Shown piece after piece: positions 52,701 through 64,000 of a DNA stretch of 64,000 nt; position 1 is the stretch's first letter, and every line of letters starts with the position of its first letter. Under the pieces are notes generated by a model. That model saw only the letters and a program-made list of their open reading frames with translations, searched no databases and was not told where the DNA came from. The DNA comes from Neelides folsomi (Eukaryota; Arthropoda; Collembola; Neelipleona; Neelidae), in assembly GCA_034687125.1 (NCBI GenBank), contig JAQGBZ010000265.1, positions 1-64,000 of the forward strand. Direction: 5' to 3'. The translations under genes and the position numbers were made by a program.

Positions 52701-55700
52701 GACAGCGGATCCCACACCGAGTCACTTCAATCCTTTTTTCACATTTCATTTCATTAAGATCCGTCTCAGCCTCCCTTCAGCCCCCCATCCATAATAAGAA
52801 TAAGGTATGTGTAAGTTCCCTTACACAGGAAGGCTTTTCAAACATAATAGAAATTCTTGACATACTCAACTTCCACAAAGACCTTAAACTTCTTAGTCGA
52901 CCATTCTCAAGCTTTGATATATAAGAACAATTTTAAGACATGGGATGGAATCCAATTCGATCTGAGGATTACACATGTATCGGATTCACGTCGGCAAAGC
53001 TTGCATAGCTCAAATAGGATTTCTTTACAATTAAACATTACAAATGCTGATGCCTTTCCTGGCACCATCCTTAATGCCATTCACAATACCCTTTTGACTC
53101 TAACGTTGCCAATCCAATTTTCCCCTCGATTGGGCGGAAGAAAATAAAAAAAGAGTGAGGATGATAGCGAAGAGAAGAACTCTTCTCCCATCACGGCTCT
53201 CTGATTCTAAATAATATGTCCCTTATGCAAAGGAATTGGAGTCTCTGAATAGGAGATGGCTTTTAGGTTTCCGCCTTGGTTCACCTCAGGTCCGTATCTC
53301 TGCTCCCATTGAGACGCTTGCTGATTGATTTGTTAAGATATCATGACTTAACCAAAGTAAATCTTTTTTTTCCTGTCTTTGCCGGCTTCACAATATTTTC
53401 TCATGAGAGGATCAAGAGAGCGGGCGACAACCGGCTCGTTCAACCTTCCCGAGCCCGACCCAACGGGAAGAAATGGAAAGAGTATAAAGCTCATAAGAAC
53501 CAAGGTTTATGCTCCTCGATGACGGAATAGCTTATCATAAAGCGTGCTCTCCTCATCAGTTACTCGATGTTAATTCAAGCTGAGAAACAGTACTCGCCCT
53601 CAGATCACATCTCCGACTCATCTCCGCACCGTGATCAATCGAGATTTGGAGATACAAAGTTCCTGCCTTCAATTGCCTCCTGATTCCTCTTCGCTTAACT
53701 CTGGATTCGGGCCGAGAGTAAGTCATGATCTCGTCGAGAGTTCGTTCAGCCACATTCATACCAGCTCTCCTCATTATGACCAACTTGAGGATCCCATTAA
53801 CTACCCGAGTGTCACGTCTCTTCTCCCTTTACTGATATGATTGATTCCTCAACCCCATTGACAAGGAGGAGGAAGCACGGGACGCTAATTGAGAGGCCCT
53901 TCAACCTTAGCCCACCTTTTCCACTTCCTCAACATGACGGGGTTCAGGTGCCATTGGACTCCCCTTCATCGCTCAAACACAACAATCTGATTATATAACT
54001 TTACAACCGTGGAACTCCTTATAAGCGATATAGCAGAGGAATTGATGATATTATGCCAATATCAAATGTTAGTAAGATGAAATAAAATCCGAATCAAGAA
54101 ATGGTTAGTGTCCATTATCTCCTCAATGATAAAAGTGTACAATGATAAAAGAGCCCGAGTCAGTAGCTCAGTTCTCATTTGGGAGGAGAAGGTGGGATCA
54201 AATGGGATTCTCTTTGAGCACCCTTCTCAATAACTGTCTGTAAAAATCCGTGATTTATTCCTCTCATTTTGGTAAATTAAAGTTGGAGTTGAGACTGGCT
54301 GAGAGCCGCTCTAGTTTGTTGGAACTGTAAATGCCTCGGTCACTGCAGTATTGTTTTCCCCGTGGCTTACAGAGTTCGTTCCCCATTGACTCGCGGCCTC
54401 CTTAGCTTATGTCTCGTCCGCCGATTGAAATCATTTGTCTACCGCCTTCCTTCCAAATACACATCTGCATACATACTTGAGCCACACAGGAGTTCGAACT
54501 GACTCGCCCATTACATCCTCAATGTTAAATGAATAACACTACTCCAACATACATTGAACGGAATTGCTATTAAGGGGATGCAATTGATAATTGCCCTTGA
54601 GAAACATCAGTGCTTAATAAATGATTACATAGATAAATATCCTTTCCATTGATTAAGTTTAATAAAATCAAAGCCAACCAAACTAACTGCTGTTTGTTTC
54701 TAGTCTTGAAAACATTTCTTTACTAATTGTAAGTTCCCTGAATAGTTCCCCATTTTACATTTTTCCCCACTACGAAAATTTTCCCACCGAAGATTTCCCC
54801 ACTACGAAAATTTCCACGCTATGAAAATTTCCCCACTTTTGATTTTTTAGACATATAGATTATTAATTTTGTTAATATATTATATTTTTGTATAGTTTTA
54901 TTAATATATTTTTACATATTTGAATAATTTTATTATTTTATTAATTGTTCGATGATATGTTTGACATTAGAACTCAATGGTTCTTTTCAGGGCCGAGTTA
55001 ATATAATAAATATAATAACACTAACATTAAATATTTTATTTTCAACCCATGGAACAATATATGAACATTGACAAAATATTAAAAGTGGGGAAATTTTCAT
55101 AGCGTGGAAATTTTCATAGTGGGGAAAAATGTAAAATGGGAAAGTATTCGGGACACCATAATGGTTCCCTGAATAGTTCCCCATTTTACATTCGGGACAC
55201 CCTAGTTGTATACCTGTAAGCATTTATTATAAAACAAAAACTACAGATATGTACAAGTAAAAAGCTATTATTTCCATACAAAAGCTGTGAAAAACAACAA
55301 TATGGTTAAATTATAACATTAAGCAAGTAAGTAAAATAAGTTATTTTGTAGGAGTGTCTTGGTTTATTTTTTCTTATTTGAAGGAGCTCAACGGAAGCTC
55401 GTGTCATTATGTTTATTTGTTGTAATTACCATAATTGAACAGAATGTGTAAATCTTTTATGGGTTAGGGAGGGAAGGGGAGAATGAAACATGAGAATTTG
55501 TAAAAATACTCAAAACTACTGAGAATTGGAAACTCATTGACAGGGATTTCCTCGTGAATATAATCCGAGCGTGAAAAATAATAGAAAAAGAAGCTGGTGG
55601 GCGGGTGACTGTTCAATATAACAAATATGACAGATGGAGAATCTGTTTTAAGTATATTTTCCCCACCCAACGGTTCCTTCCTTTCTCATATTTAGATTCC

Positions 55701-57927
55701 ATCCATTGGATGAATAAGAATCCCCTTTTGTATATTATGTATAACGTCCTGATGAGAAGACGTGCTCTCATAAAGACATTAAACGGGGCGGGAGGATGCT
55801 TCCCTCGGTACCTTATGTTTATTTGATTTTTTCAAGTACACAATCCCTCCTTGAAAACTTTATTACAAAGATCCGGCATTGACTTCTGTTTCTACTGATC
55901 TACATACATACTTACATTAGTTGGATTCAACACTTTGGTTAATCTAAAAAGTCAAAATGAATCTGATCCTTAACATTTGCTTTTAAGTCCTACATAAACA
56001 TTTTACGCAATCAATCTAAGCGATGTAAAATCAAGGTGAATTAAAATGAACCTTGAATGTATCAAGTACCTTTTTCACTTTGCATTCCACTAATACAGTA
56101 AGCCCAAGTACCAAATTCCGTTCAGCATTATCATTACATAAAGCCATAAAGTAGTCCAGATTGCTAACTCGAAAGAGAAGAACAAATCTATTCATGTTGG
56201 GTCATTTGAATTAAATTGGATCAGTCGCTCTTAAAAATTAATTAAATTAAAATAAGATTCCGAGCAGAGCTAGCAGGATCTTTATTGTTTCCACTTATGG
56301 CCTCTTCTATTTCAATCAAGAGGGACCGTTAGGTCTGAATTAAAAAAGAAGGAGTTCCTTCATGAACATTAAAGAGTACAATTCTATTAGACGAGATTTA
56401 CATTAATTTTAGATTCTAATCTGACATAAATGATGGTTGTAAATCAGAAGGGGAAAGAGAGAGGCGTAATCGGTCTCTGATGATCCTTTTGGGGACACAT
56501 TATTATAATTTATTATATATTATTCAACAATCCCTGGAATGGAAGAGGAAGCCTTGGCCGGATACGTCGGGCTGTGTCTTTATTATTAATATTTACCCTA
56601 CTCTTCGCCACGTAGGTATTAATAAGGAGCGGAATTCATCCTTATACCTTCATAAATGGACTCTTAATGTACTCTCGATAACAATTCATTCTCTGTTTCT
56701 CCATTTCATTGCCAATTTGGTTAGGAGTGTGTTCATTATTCACACAGCGAGTGAGAGCGAAACTTCCTTTGCGAAACTCCCGATGAGTAAATGTCAATTT
56801 TATTTACTCTCTATTAAATTGCGTATCGAAAGCGTCTTGTCAAAGGGCCTCGCTTTCAATTCCTATCTTCATGGCCTCACCATTAAACTCCTCCATTCAT
56901 ATGCTAATCTCATTTCTTATGATGAAACAATATGTGACTTATTGCCCCTTGCTACTTGTTGTTCGCATAATCGGAACGAGAAAGCCTGATTCAATACTCG
57001 CTAAAGGCAGAAGGGCAAATGTGGTTCCCAACGACTTATATTTATTTCCTAAATAACATGATGCGCAAATTCAGTGCTTCAATTGACTTTAGAGTTATAA
57101 TAAAATTATAAAGTCGTAAATGTTAAGTCGCCTAAATCAAAGTTTAAACTAAATAACTGAGAATTGACCATTAAATAATAAATTCCATATTGAGACCTTA
57201 ATATTTAGTTATTTGATACTTCAATTCGTGTTTGAAAGTTGCAGTAATTTATTGGGGGTCTGCAACGAAAGGAAAAGTATGAAATGAAAAGGTTATGAAG
57301 ACTTTTATGTCGCACTGCAAGAGAACCTTCGAGTCCTTTTGTCCTACCCTCAAAATTTCAGAATTCAAGTCGAGGCTTTTAAGCTTAAAAGATTCATTAG
57401 AGAATTCCTTTTTTATGCTTTTCTATTTTATAGGCCAATAAATGTCTAAAGCCAGTTTGACATCTTTGCTTATTGCCACTCCTGGGCCTTTCGGCTTCCT
57501 TCACAAATACGTCAAAGGTTAATTGAGCCGAAGAGCTCGATGTGGAGCCCATGGACCATAAATGGTTCGAGAGATTAATTGTCGCCTCCTACCAAGTTAA
57601 TTCGATTAATTTTCTCAAGGAAACAAATAGGCCGTTTTTTCGCTCTTGTACAAAGAAAATTAAAAAATGTACCTTGAGTAATGGCCTCTTCGTTCAAGAT
57701 TTGTGGTTGTGAATTTTGAGTATCCACCTCGAAATTATTTCCAGCATCAGCATAATTCTCTGGGAATTGTCTCCCTTCTTCTTCTTTTTCTTCTTCTACA
57801 ACTTCTGGGCCAGTGTTTACAAGAGAGTCTGTTTGTTCAAGATGAGAGCATTCAATATCAACCTGGACTTTGGTCCAATTCTCCTCAAGTTCTTTAGGGC
57901 CAACGATGACCAACTGGTCTGCTTCTT
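25756..57927 (-). CDS. bbg: Big bang / pro-interleukin-16-like PDZ scaffold protein (5' end not found)
   Basis: The product is a cytoplasmic scaffold that organises membrane-cortex complexes in arthropod epithelia (role known for Drosophila Big bang). Exons on the minus strand are 57673-57927, 29749-33254, 26776-26934, 26559-26687, 26118-26406 and 25756-25913; phases agree throughout, giving about 1,498 residues. The 3.5-kb exon encodes a long low-complexity region: proline-rich N-part ([17 protein letters not shown]), [13 protein letters not shown] near its start, Asn/Ser runs, and [15 protein letters not shown] near the end. Two PDZ domains follow at about residues 1270-1360 ([39 protein letters not shown]) and 1405-1490 ([26 protein letters not shown]), the latter very close to the last PDZ of IL16. 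The stop is at 25756-25758. The upstream exon at 57673-57927 is acidic; its phase-1 donor matches the phase-1 acceptor at 33254 across a 24.4-kb intron. A start inside the large exon (Met at about 33210) is possible for a short form. Confidence 0.85.
26935..29748 (-). other. Intron between large exon and PDZ exons of the scaffold gene
   Basis: This 2.8-kb intron has no further exon that I can support on either strand. The small open frames near 27304-27621 and 28009-28420 have no splice context or recognisable domains. Confidence 0.5.
36999..37035. repeat. tgca/gtgtat microsatellite
   Basis: Short alternating tgcatgc units pass into gtgtatgtgtatat, a simple-sequence tract in the large intron. 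Confidence 0.6.
44607..44646. repeat. 12-bp perfect inverted repeat with 16-base loop
   Basis: The arms atactttgccat and atggcaaagtat are exact inverse copies. The stem is shorter than a usual microRNA precursor and does not extend well beyond the arms, so no RNA gene is called. Confidence 0.6.
54733..55156. mobile_element. MITE-like element with about 40-bp terminal and longer internal inverted repeats
   Basis: The left end (ttccctgaatagttcccc, cattttacatttttccccac) and the right end (ggggaaaaatgtaaaatggg, tattcgggacacc) are imperfect inverse copies. Inside them, tttccacgctatgaaaattt and its complement form a second, near-perfect pair of arms, and the left arm carries an extra internal ttccccactacgaaaa unit. 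The centre (about 54841-55080) is AT-rich with no protein. Strong palindromy, small size and lack of coding sequence fit a non-autonomous DNA transposon. The outermost base and target duplication are uncertain. Confidence 0.7.
55162..55204. mobile_element. Collapsed mini-copy of the adjacent MITE
   Basis: The MITE left end (gttccctgaatagttcccc and cattttacat) is joined directly to the MITE right end (tcgggacacc), with the whole middle missing. It begins only six bases after the end of the full copy. Confidence 0.65.
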
Positions 57928-60900
57928 CTGAAATAACAACAATAAAAATTACATTAACAGCAAATTCCTGAAGAGGCAAAGTTCCCACTGGAAGACGTTG
58001 CCGTAAGTAAGGTTAAGCCAATTCTTTATGTCTGAAGATAAGATAAGAACCTCTTTCCCGTTTTCTCCCAAAGTATGCAGCGGGTATGCCAATGAAATGA
58101 ATTCGGGCCTCCTAGCTCTTTTTCATGGGAAAGTTGTTCCTGGGAAATAACTAGTATGAGATAGGCTGAGATAGTCCACATAATGTTTATTGGGGGTGCC
58201 AGTAGCCTCATTCGGGTTGTTCACCGCGCACCGGCTTAATGGTAAGTGTTCAAATGTAATCCGTAAAACAAAGTGAAATAAACGAGGTGGGCTAAAAACC
58301 CTCAAGTGAAGTAACAAAAATAAATTCCTCGTTTGGGAAAAAAGGTTTTCGCCGCGCTCCAGCAAATTCCATTTCCCCTCTTGAAATCTCACACTCTCCC
58401 TCAAAAAGTCAAAGCCCAACCAGCTCAACCTTTAGCCTCAAGTGGTTATTCAAGAAGATTAATAATAATTTTTAAATATTCAAATGGAATTTATTTATCT
58501 TATTATAATAATAAATTATTTGTCGAGGAGGAACGCAAAGGTTAATTTATAATTCAGCCTTATTTGCATAAAGCTTAAACTCTTTAACATAAAGCAGATG
58601 AGAAGTGCCAAGGGATAATGTTTAAAAAATTATTTGACGTTTCCCATCACTCCCATGCTCTGCCACCTTAATTGTGGAGGTCACTGCAGAGGGAAAGACG
58701 GCACAATTCTGATGCGACCATTAATAAAAGATGAAAACAAGGAGAGTCCGCCTCGTTTTCTCCGCAATCGTTGAATAGAAAAAATGGTTGTTTCACGCTT
58801 CTCGAAGTGTTAGAGGCCAAAAGACTCCTTTACAAGGTGTGAAAGAAAGGAGCATTTGACACGAGGGGTCTGAAGGAAATGTGAATCAGGTAGCCACAAG
58901 AGTAATTATATATGCGCAAATAATACATACCAAGATGGTCATAGGATCATATGAAGATTAGTGAATAAGAGGGAAATAGGAACCCTCATTAAACATTCAT
59001 AGAATGAGGAATGGAGATGGGATGAGAAGTGGATGGTGGAAGCTAATGGCTATTGTTCTCTTTGTAAAATGAACATTTCTTTGATTGTATTACCAACGGA
59101 TCTTACGGGGCTCTCCCAGCTTCGTCTCCACTTGGGTTTGTTTGACTTGTGAAGGTAAGGAGCTCATATTTACATTTCCATTGCAGCCAAGACCCATAAA
59201 CCCACTCGGGTTCAAATAAATATTCATCCCGAAACTCTACCAATGAATGATTGACGACTCCCTAGTAAAATTAAGAATCATAACTAGGGAAAAGCACTTA
59301 ACCCACATTATATACATTTATACATATAGACGATGGTTAATATGAGTTGCTCCCTAAGGCGCCTTGGCTGCAACTACGGTGCATGGACATGCATAAAGGA
59401 TGGTATAAAAAGTATAAATATATTTTCCAACCGAGCGTCTCTAAGCCCCAGGAAGGAAGAAAAAGTAAATAAAGTTGACCTTAAAGGTTGAAAGAAGGTG
59501 ATGGAAGTTCTGGGACATTAAGTTAGATAAATATTTCAGGTCCCGACCTCAGACTTCCTTTCCCATTAAACTTCCCATCTGCGCTGCTATGCAAATATTT
59601 AAGCTTGCACTTTAGCTCAATTGCACGTAGGAGAGGGCTGAGGAAGTTCTCAGGTAGGGGCGTGTATGTATTAATTCTGAGTCTCTCCAACGTCAATTTA
59701 TATTTGTAAAAATGGTTATGGTTCTGATGTGGATTGTATTCAACAGTTATTTTCTTTCTTCATCATTATTTTTACTCTTCATTGGAATGAAATTAGGCTC
59801 GTTGGTCTAAATAGTTCCCCGTGGCCTCTATCCATATGTCTCCAACTGAAGGAATAACTTAAGGTTAATACGGTCAACAAGTTCAACTCGGATCTTCCCA
59901 TTTAAACCTTTATGTGTAATGAGGCACAAGACGATTGCTTCTAATCCTTTGTGATCAACAACTAATTACAATTCAATATTCCTTTCTACTTTAATGTATT
60001 CTAATACTTGAAACACCCAATTGTCCAAATATAGCCGCTGTGCATAATTAAGATCTCTATTGCTCAACTGAGGTCTAAGTGACAAATGTCATGGAAGGCA
60101 TGCTCAAGATATGGAATTTCACGTCCCTAATTCAAATCCGCCTCTGAATAGTTTTGGAAAGGTAGTGGGTGCAAGATAGGTTGTTATATACTGCAGCCAT
60201 CTCAATCATCCTCATCCGATAAAATCTTCAATTAACAAGCTCGTGTTTGTTGAGGAGAGAAAATCCAATTTGTACTTACATTCCATTAGGAAAAACAGTG
60301 AACGAACTTCACTCCCAAATTCGATAGAGGAAGTAAACCAAAATTTGATGAGGACGCGGGCGGACAAGCATTGAGAATCTCTCAGTCGATACCCTTTTTG
60401 ATAAACAAAGAGTGTTTTACATACCTCGGCTCCTTCGTGGGAACTCTATGCCCTCGTGATTTTTGAGAGAACAACATGAACAGTTACGATGCCTTTTATA
60501 AAAATGACACTAATTGACACCAACACACACCTTTCCCCTTATTTCCCAAAACCTCTTTGAGAGAAGTAATCGATGAGGTTTTTCAAATACTTATTTTAAA
60601 TCCAGACCGGGATTTCCTCTTCAAGATCCTTCTCATAACGAGGCTAAAACTGATTTTCCGAACAACTTGAAAAAAGAAATTTCAAAGTTCAACAACATAA
60701 TGTATACACAATATAGTACATGTATGTAAATAAATATAGCTTTTGGTACTACTTATAATGAACCATAAGTTGATCCGAACCACTATATCCAATTTCTTCG
60801 AAAATATTTTGAGTAAACATTCAATATATCAGTATACTACTATAGTACAGGTATGTATACTAGGTATACATACTTATATATTATGTTTAAGGCTTATTTA

Positions 60901-63900
60901 TAAGCGGACAAAATTTGTCAAATATTGAGGATAATAATTGTGTGAAACAAGGTAAAAAGAGCAGGGTAAAAAGATCAGAGTCTTGGGTTCAAATGAGGAG
61001 ACTTTTAGGATCATCACGTTTACCACAGAGGTGTGGGAAATTTCCCATGAAATGTTTTTCATTCCATTTCTAGTGCTTATCCTTTACATCTTTCCTTCAT
61101 TTTCATCTCTCCAAACCATATTTTTCAACCTAATTGGGATTTAGCTTCAATTTACATTTTATGTTCACTTTGTTTACCGTTTAAGAAAATAACTGGACAT
61201 GTCCAATATTTGATCCAAATAACCTCTTTCTTTCTTTCAATCGAATAAATTAAATAGTTCAAAAATATTTTAATAACAAATTTCTTATTTAAGAAAATTC
61301 TTAATAAATCATCAACATAAAAATTATGCGATAAATTAAATTAAAATTAAATTAAATCGATATATATAAGGATAATTTTTGTAGTTTGGTGATATTAACT
61401 TTGGATTCATTAATGAAGTTTATACATAAAACTAATGGATCTGATGCATTTACAAAGCTATTAATTATTAATGTCAATTAAATAACTTATAGATTGGTTA
61501 ATGTAGAACACGATTGAAAGGAAACTTTTCATTCCAACGTGAATAAACATGAAATGATTCCACACATTTTCCTTCTATAGCGATTCATTTGATAATGACC
61601 TTTGATTCTCATTAATTCATTTAAATCTTATCAGGAAAGCAATTAAAATTTAAATGTCATCAAAATGGAAACTTGATGATAAGAATTTGCCATTGAGAGT
61701 TCACTGATGTCTCCCATTCACAAATGTGCATAATAATGAAAATTTCCATTCAACTCCAAGTTGAGCAGACAATCAGAGGCATTCACGGAACTCCTTGTAG
61801 GAAGCGTGTTGAGTCGAGGTTAACATTTTAATTTGTGTCAAATCTTTCATAAATGATTCAAAAAGATTATTAGAGTATAAAATTGAGAAAATGCACCTTA
61901 TTTTTATGTGTAAGGAACTGAGGTCTACTTGCATTCAAAATGTGTTTGTGTCCTTCCCTGCATAAGGTGTATAGCAATAAATATCCGACTACACAGCGAG
62001 TTAGCGATTTTGCAATAGAAACGCCCTTCCGAACAATGAAATAAAGTTTTCTGTTCCTCTCCATGAATCCTACATATGGAAAAGTAACGGAGAATTCAAT
62101 TTCCATCCACTGAATATTCTCTTTCATAAAGTGTCAACTCCTACGTGGTTACTTCCTACTGCGTGCAATAATAAATAAATAATCCACCCGAGGGAATTGA
62201 GAACAGAGAGTTAATCTTTCCTTTATAAGAGTAAATCTCTTCATGAAAGCCCTCCTTTGCACTCTCCAAATTCTCCATGTCGTATTTCCTTATTTGAGAC
62301 ACAAGAACGTGTCGACGGTTGCAAAAATTAGATGCGTTATTGTGAAATTCCCAGAAATAACCTTTTTTAAATCCCTTTATAGTTCAATTCAAAGTTTGTT
62401 ATATTTTACACAAACAACTCGGAACATTCAAAGCTTTCTTCACAAATGCAGCGGCAAAGTGCATTTGGGGGTATACCTATTTATATTAGCATTACAATTC
62501 TTATCTGGAAATGTACTTAAAAATTCCCCAACTACTTAAAATCTCTTTTCTTCCTTACTCTGGTCCCTACGGTACAAATGGAAGCTGTGGAATGTCAAAT
62601 TTTCATTTCTCGCTAAATCAAATCCACCAAAGGATCCTTCCGAGAGCAAAATAATTTATTAACTAAATGCACAAGAACATTTACTTTAGAAAATATATTC
62701 ATAGTCCATTACCATAATTCATTTAAGAAATAAGGCTCAAATGTTTGAAAACAGATGATGGAGGTGGATACGCCTTATCTTGGCACTTCACTTAAATCGC
62801 GCATTCACTCATCTTCATTTTGGTTATAGAATGTCCATGTAAAACCGAAGAAGTCAATTCTCAGTAATTGTTTGCCACATAAGAGGAGATCGAGAGGAAC
62901 GAACGAGCGATTCTGAGAAAACAATCCGTCTCAAACAACCAGAAATGTCCACAAAAGGAGTTTAATCCTTTTGGCGAAAAAGGATATCTTAGGCGAAACT
63001 TTCAAAATTCCCTTATAAAGGAAAAGAAGAGCAAATGAGATAAAGTGAAGCGAATTATTGGAGAAAAATGTTCGTTAAGGTGAAAATTATGAGAGATAAA
63101 GCCAATAAAGAAGCAACTGGTTGCTTCCAACCCACTTGTTGCGCATATTGTACGCATTCATACAATACAATGGTAAGCGAAGAAATTTCATTCCCCCAGC
63201 ACAACTCGTCGCAACCTCCCTATTTTGAATTGTACTGATGGAGTTACTGTGCGACGTCGTCCTCCGCACCACTTCCTCTTCATTGGACATACATATGAGG
63301 GATTATAAATTGTCTAGTGGCTGAGTTAGAGCGTGAGAGATTTTCCTCGAGATTTCTAGGCGCCCCTTGAGTCATCAATTGAGTCCTCGTCGGAACATAT
63401 GAGACGAGTCAACGATGAAAGGTTTATTTATGGGCTCAATTCTGTGAGTCCAGGTTAGCAGAAGATCAAGCAGGCGGACTCCATTTCTCAAAATCTCATA
63501 TGCTAATTATCATTGTCAACAATGAACATGAAAAGCCATTTTTCACCTTTCTTTCCTTCCCCATTGTAAACAAAGTGAGGTGGATGGATTGTGGCGATCT
63601 CACAACCCGCTTCCATTATCTTCCACCAGAAATATTATTCCAGCTCGGACATAACAAAAGAGTTGGACAAACCTCGCCCTATACCCCCTATGAGATAATA
63701 TATTCGAGCGCATCTAATTCTAATGAGATATAGGGCCGCGGAAGGTTGTACAAGATTCCCCTGTCCCATTTGATCTTTTTCAGGGTCCGACATTTGATTT
63801 GAATGAGAATTGTAGGATCCCGCAGCCGGAGTCAAGTCAAACCAGTCAGAGTCAAATCAGTCATTTTGCTCGAGTCATCACGAGAGCATTCCTTCTCAAA

Positions 63901-64000
63901 GATATCATTCATTTCACTCATGAGATCCAGTCATCTCACTTTCGTGCCGGCGTATCTCTCATTCCCATGATGGCAACTTAGTGAGTATTTATTGCCTTCT
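57928..64000. other. Probable further intron or 5' region of the PDZ scaffold gene
   Basis: The exon at 57673-57927 begins with an acceptor in phase 1, so at least one coding exon must lie further right. I found no convincing candidate; the best is a minus-strand frame starting at 63290 (MSNEEEVVRRTTSHSNS), annotated separately. No other gene is visible on either strand. Confidence 0.4.
63203..63290 (-). CDS. Possible first coding exon of the PDZ scaffold gene (weak)
   Basis: A minus-strand ATG opens a hydrophilic frame (MSNEEEVVRRTTSHSNSIS) of a composition that fits the acidic, serine-rich N-part of the neighbouring scaffold. Donor-like GT sites follow, including acga|gttgtg in phase 1, which would match the phase-1 acceptor at 57927. 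The donor is not strong and the frame may be chance. Confidence 0.2.

Larger units (their letters stand above)
33255..57672 (-). other. 24.4-kb intron of the PDZ scaffold gene
   Basis: No exon or gene could be supported on either strand. About 33300-34600 is very AT-rich; from about 34650 onward the sequence is clearly less AT-rich and continues so to the right edge. It contains a MITE-like element at 54733-55204, a tgcatgcatg/gtgtatg microsatellite near 36999-37035 and a hairpin at 44607-44646. The longest open frames (40724-41188 and 56480-56989, both plus strand) show no family features. Confidence 0.5.

Noticed and set aside
56480-56989. 169-codon open frame, plus strand
   Set aside because: Its composition is Leu/Ile/Tyr-rich without clear membrane segments or motifs, and it lies antisense in the scaffold intron. 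It is most likely chance.
1-64000. tRNA, rRNA, CRISPR and viral genes
   Set aside because: I looked by eye for B-box motifs, rRNA-like blocks, regularly spaced repeats and replicase- or integrase-type frames and saw none. A covariance-model scan would be needed to exclude small RNAs.

Overview
This is AT-rich DNA from a eukaryotic nuclear genome. Its genes are split by GT-AG introns, end in AATAAA-type poly(A) signals, and encode metazoan-only families: an axonemal dynein intermediate chain, a PWWP/integrase-binding-domain chromatin reader, a NIM1-type kinase, secreted Kunitz proteins and a big bang/pro-IL16 type PDZ scaffold. The gene set fits an arthropod. A crustacean such as a copepod is plausible, but the sequence alone does not settle the species.

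Layout from left to right. 1-3084 (minus): 5' three quarters of an axonemal dynein intermediate chain (DNAI1 type), running off the left edge. 3732-5189 (plus): a four-exon gene for a 250-residue unrecognised protein ending in a CaaX box. 6489-10076 (minus): a complete 12-exon LEDGF/HRP2 homologue with an N-terminal PWWP domain, a C-terminal integrase-binding domain and an acidic tail. 10777-11798 and 12350-13224 (plus): two tandem, related three-exon genes for secreted double-Kunitz proteins; the first carries a one-base frameshift in a run of nine A. 13796-20335 (plus): a complete NIM1-like kinase with DMG in place of DFG and a C-terminal CSIL prenylation motif. Its first intron holds a palindromic transposon-like element, and its second a 26-bp tandem repeat. 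21188-23656 (minus): a complete eight-exon gene for a 564-residue charged, partly coiled-coil protein that I could not identify. 25756-57927 and probably beyond (minus): a big bang/pro-IL16-like PDZ scaffold whose main 3.5-kb exon (29749-33254) is separated by a 24.4-kb intron from an upstream exon at 57673-57927. The rest of the window, to 64000, is most likely further intron or 5' sequence of that gene.

Exon models were built by hand. Every internal exon was checked for GT/AG borders and matching codon phase, so the models are internally consistent, but no transcript or database evidence was available. Two inverted-repeat (MITE-like) elements, several hairpins and a microsatellite were also found. 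I saw no rRNA, tRNA or CRISPR array and no recognisable viral gene. The most unusual items are the unidentified 564-residue and CaaX-tailed proteins, the DMG kinase, the divergent frameshifted Kunitz pair, and the MITE at 54.7-55.2 kb with a collapsed copy beside it.
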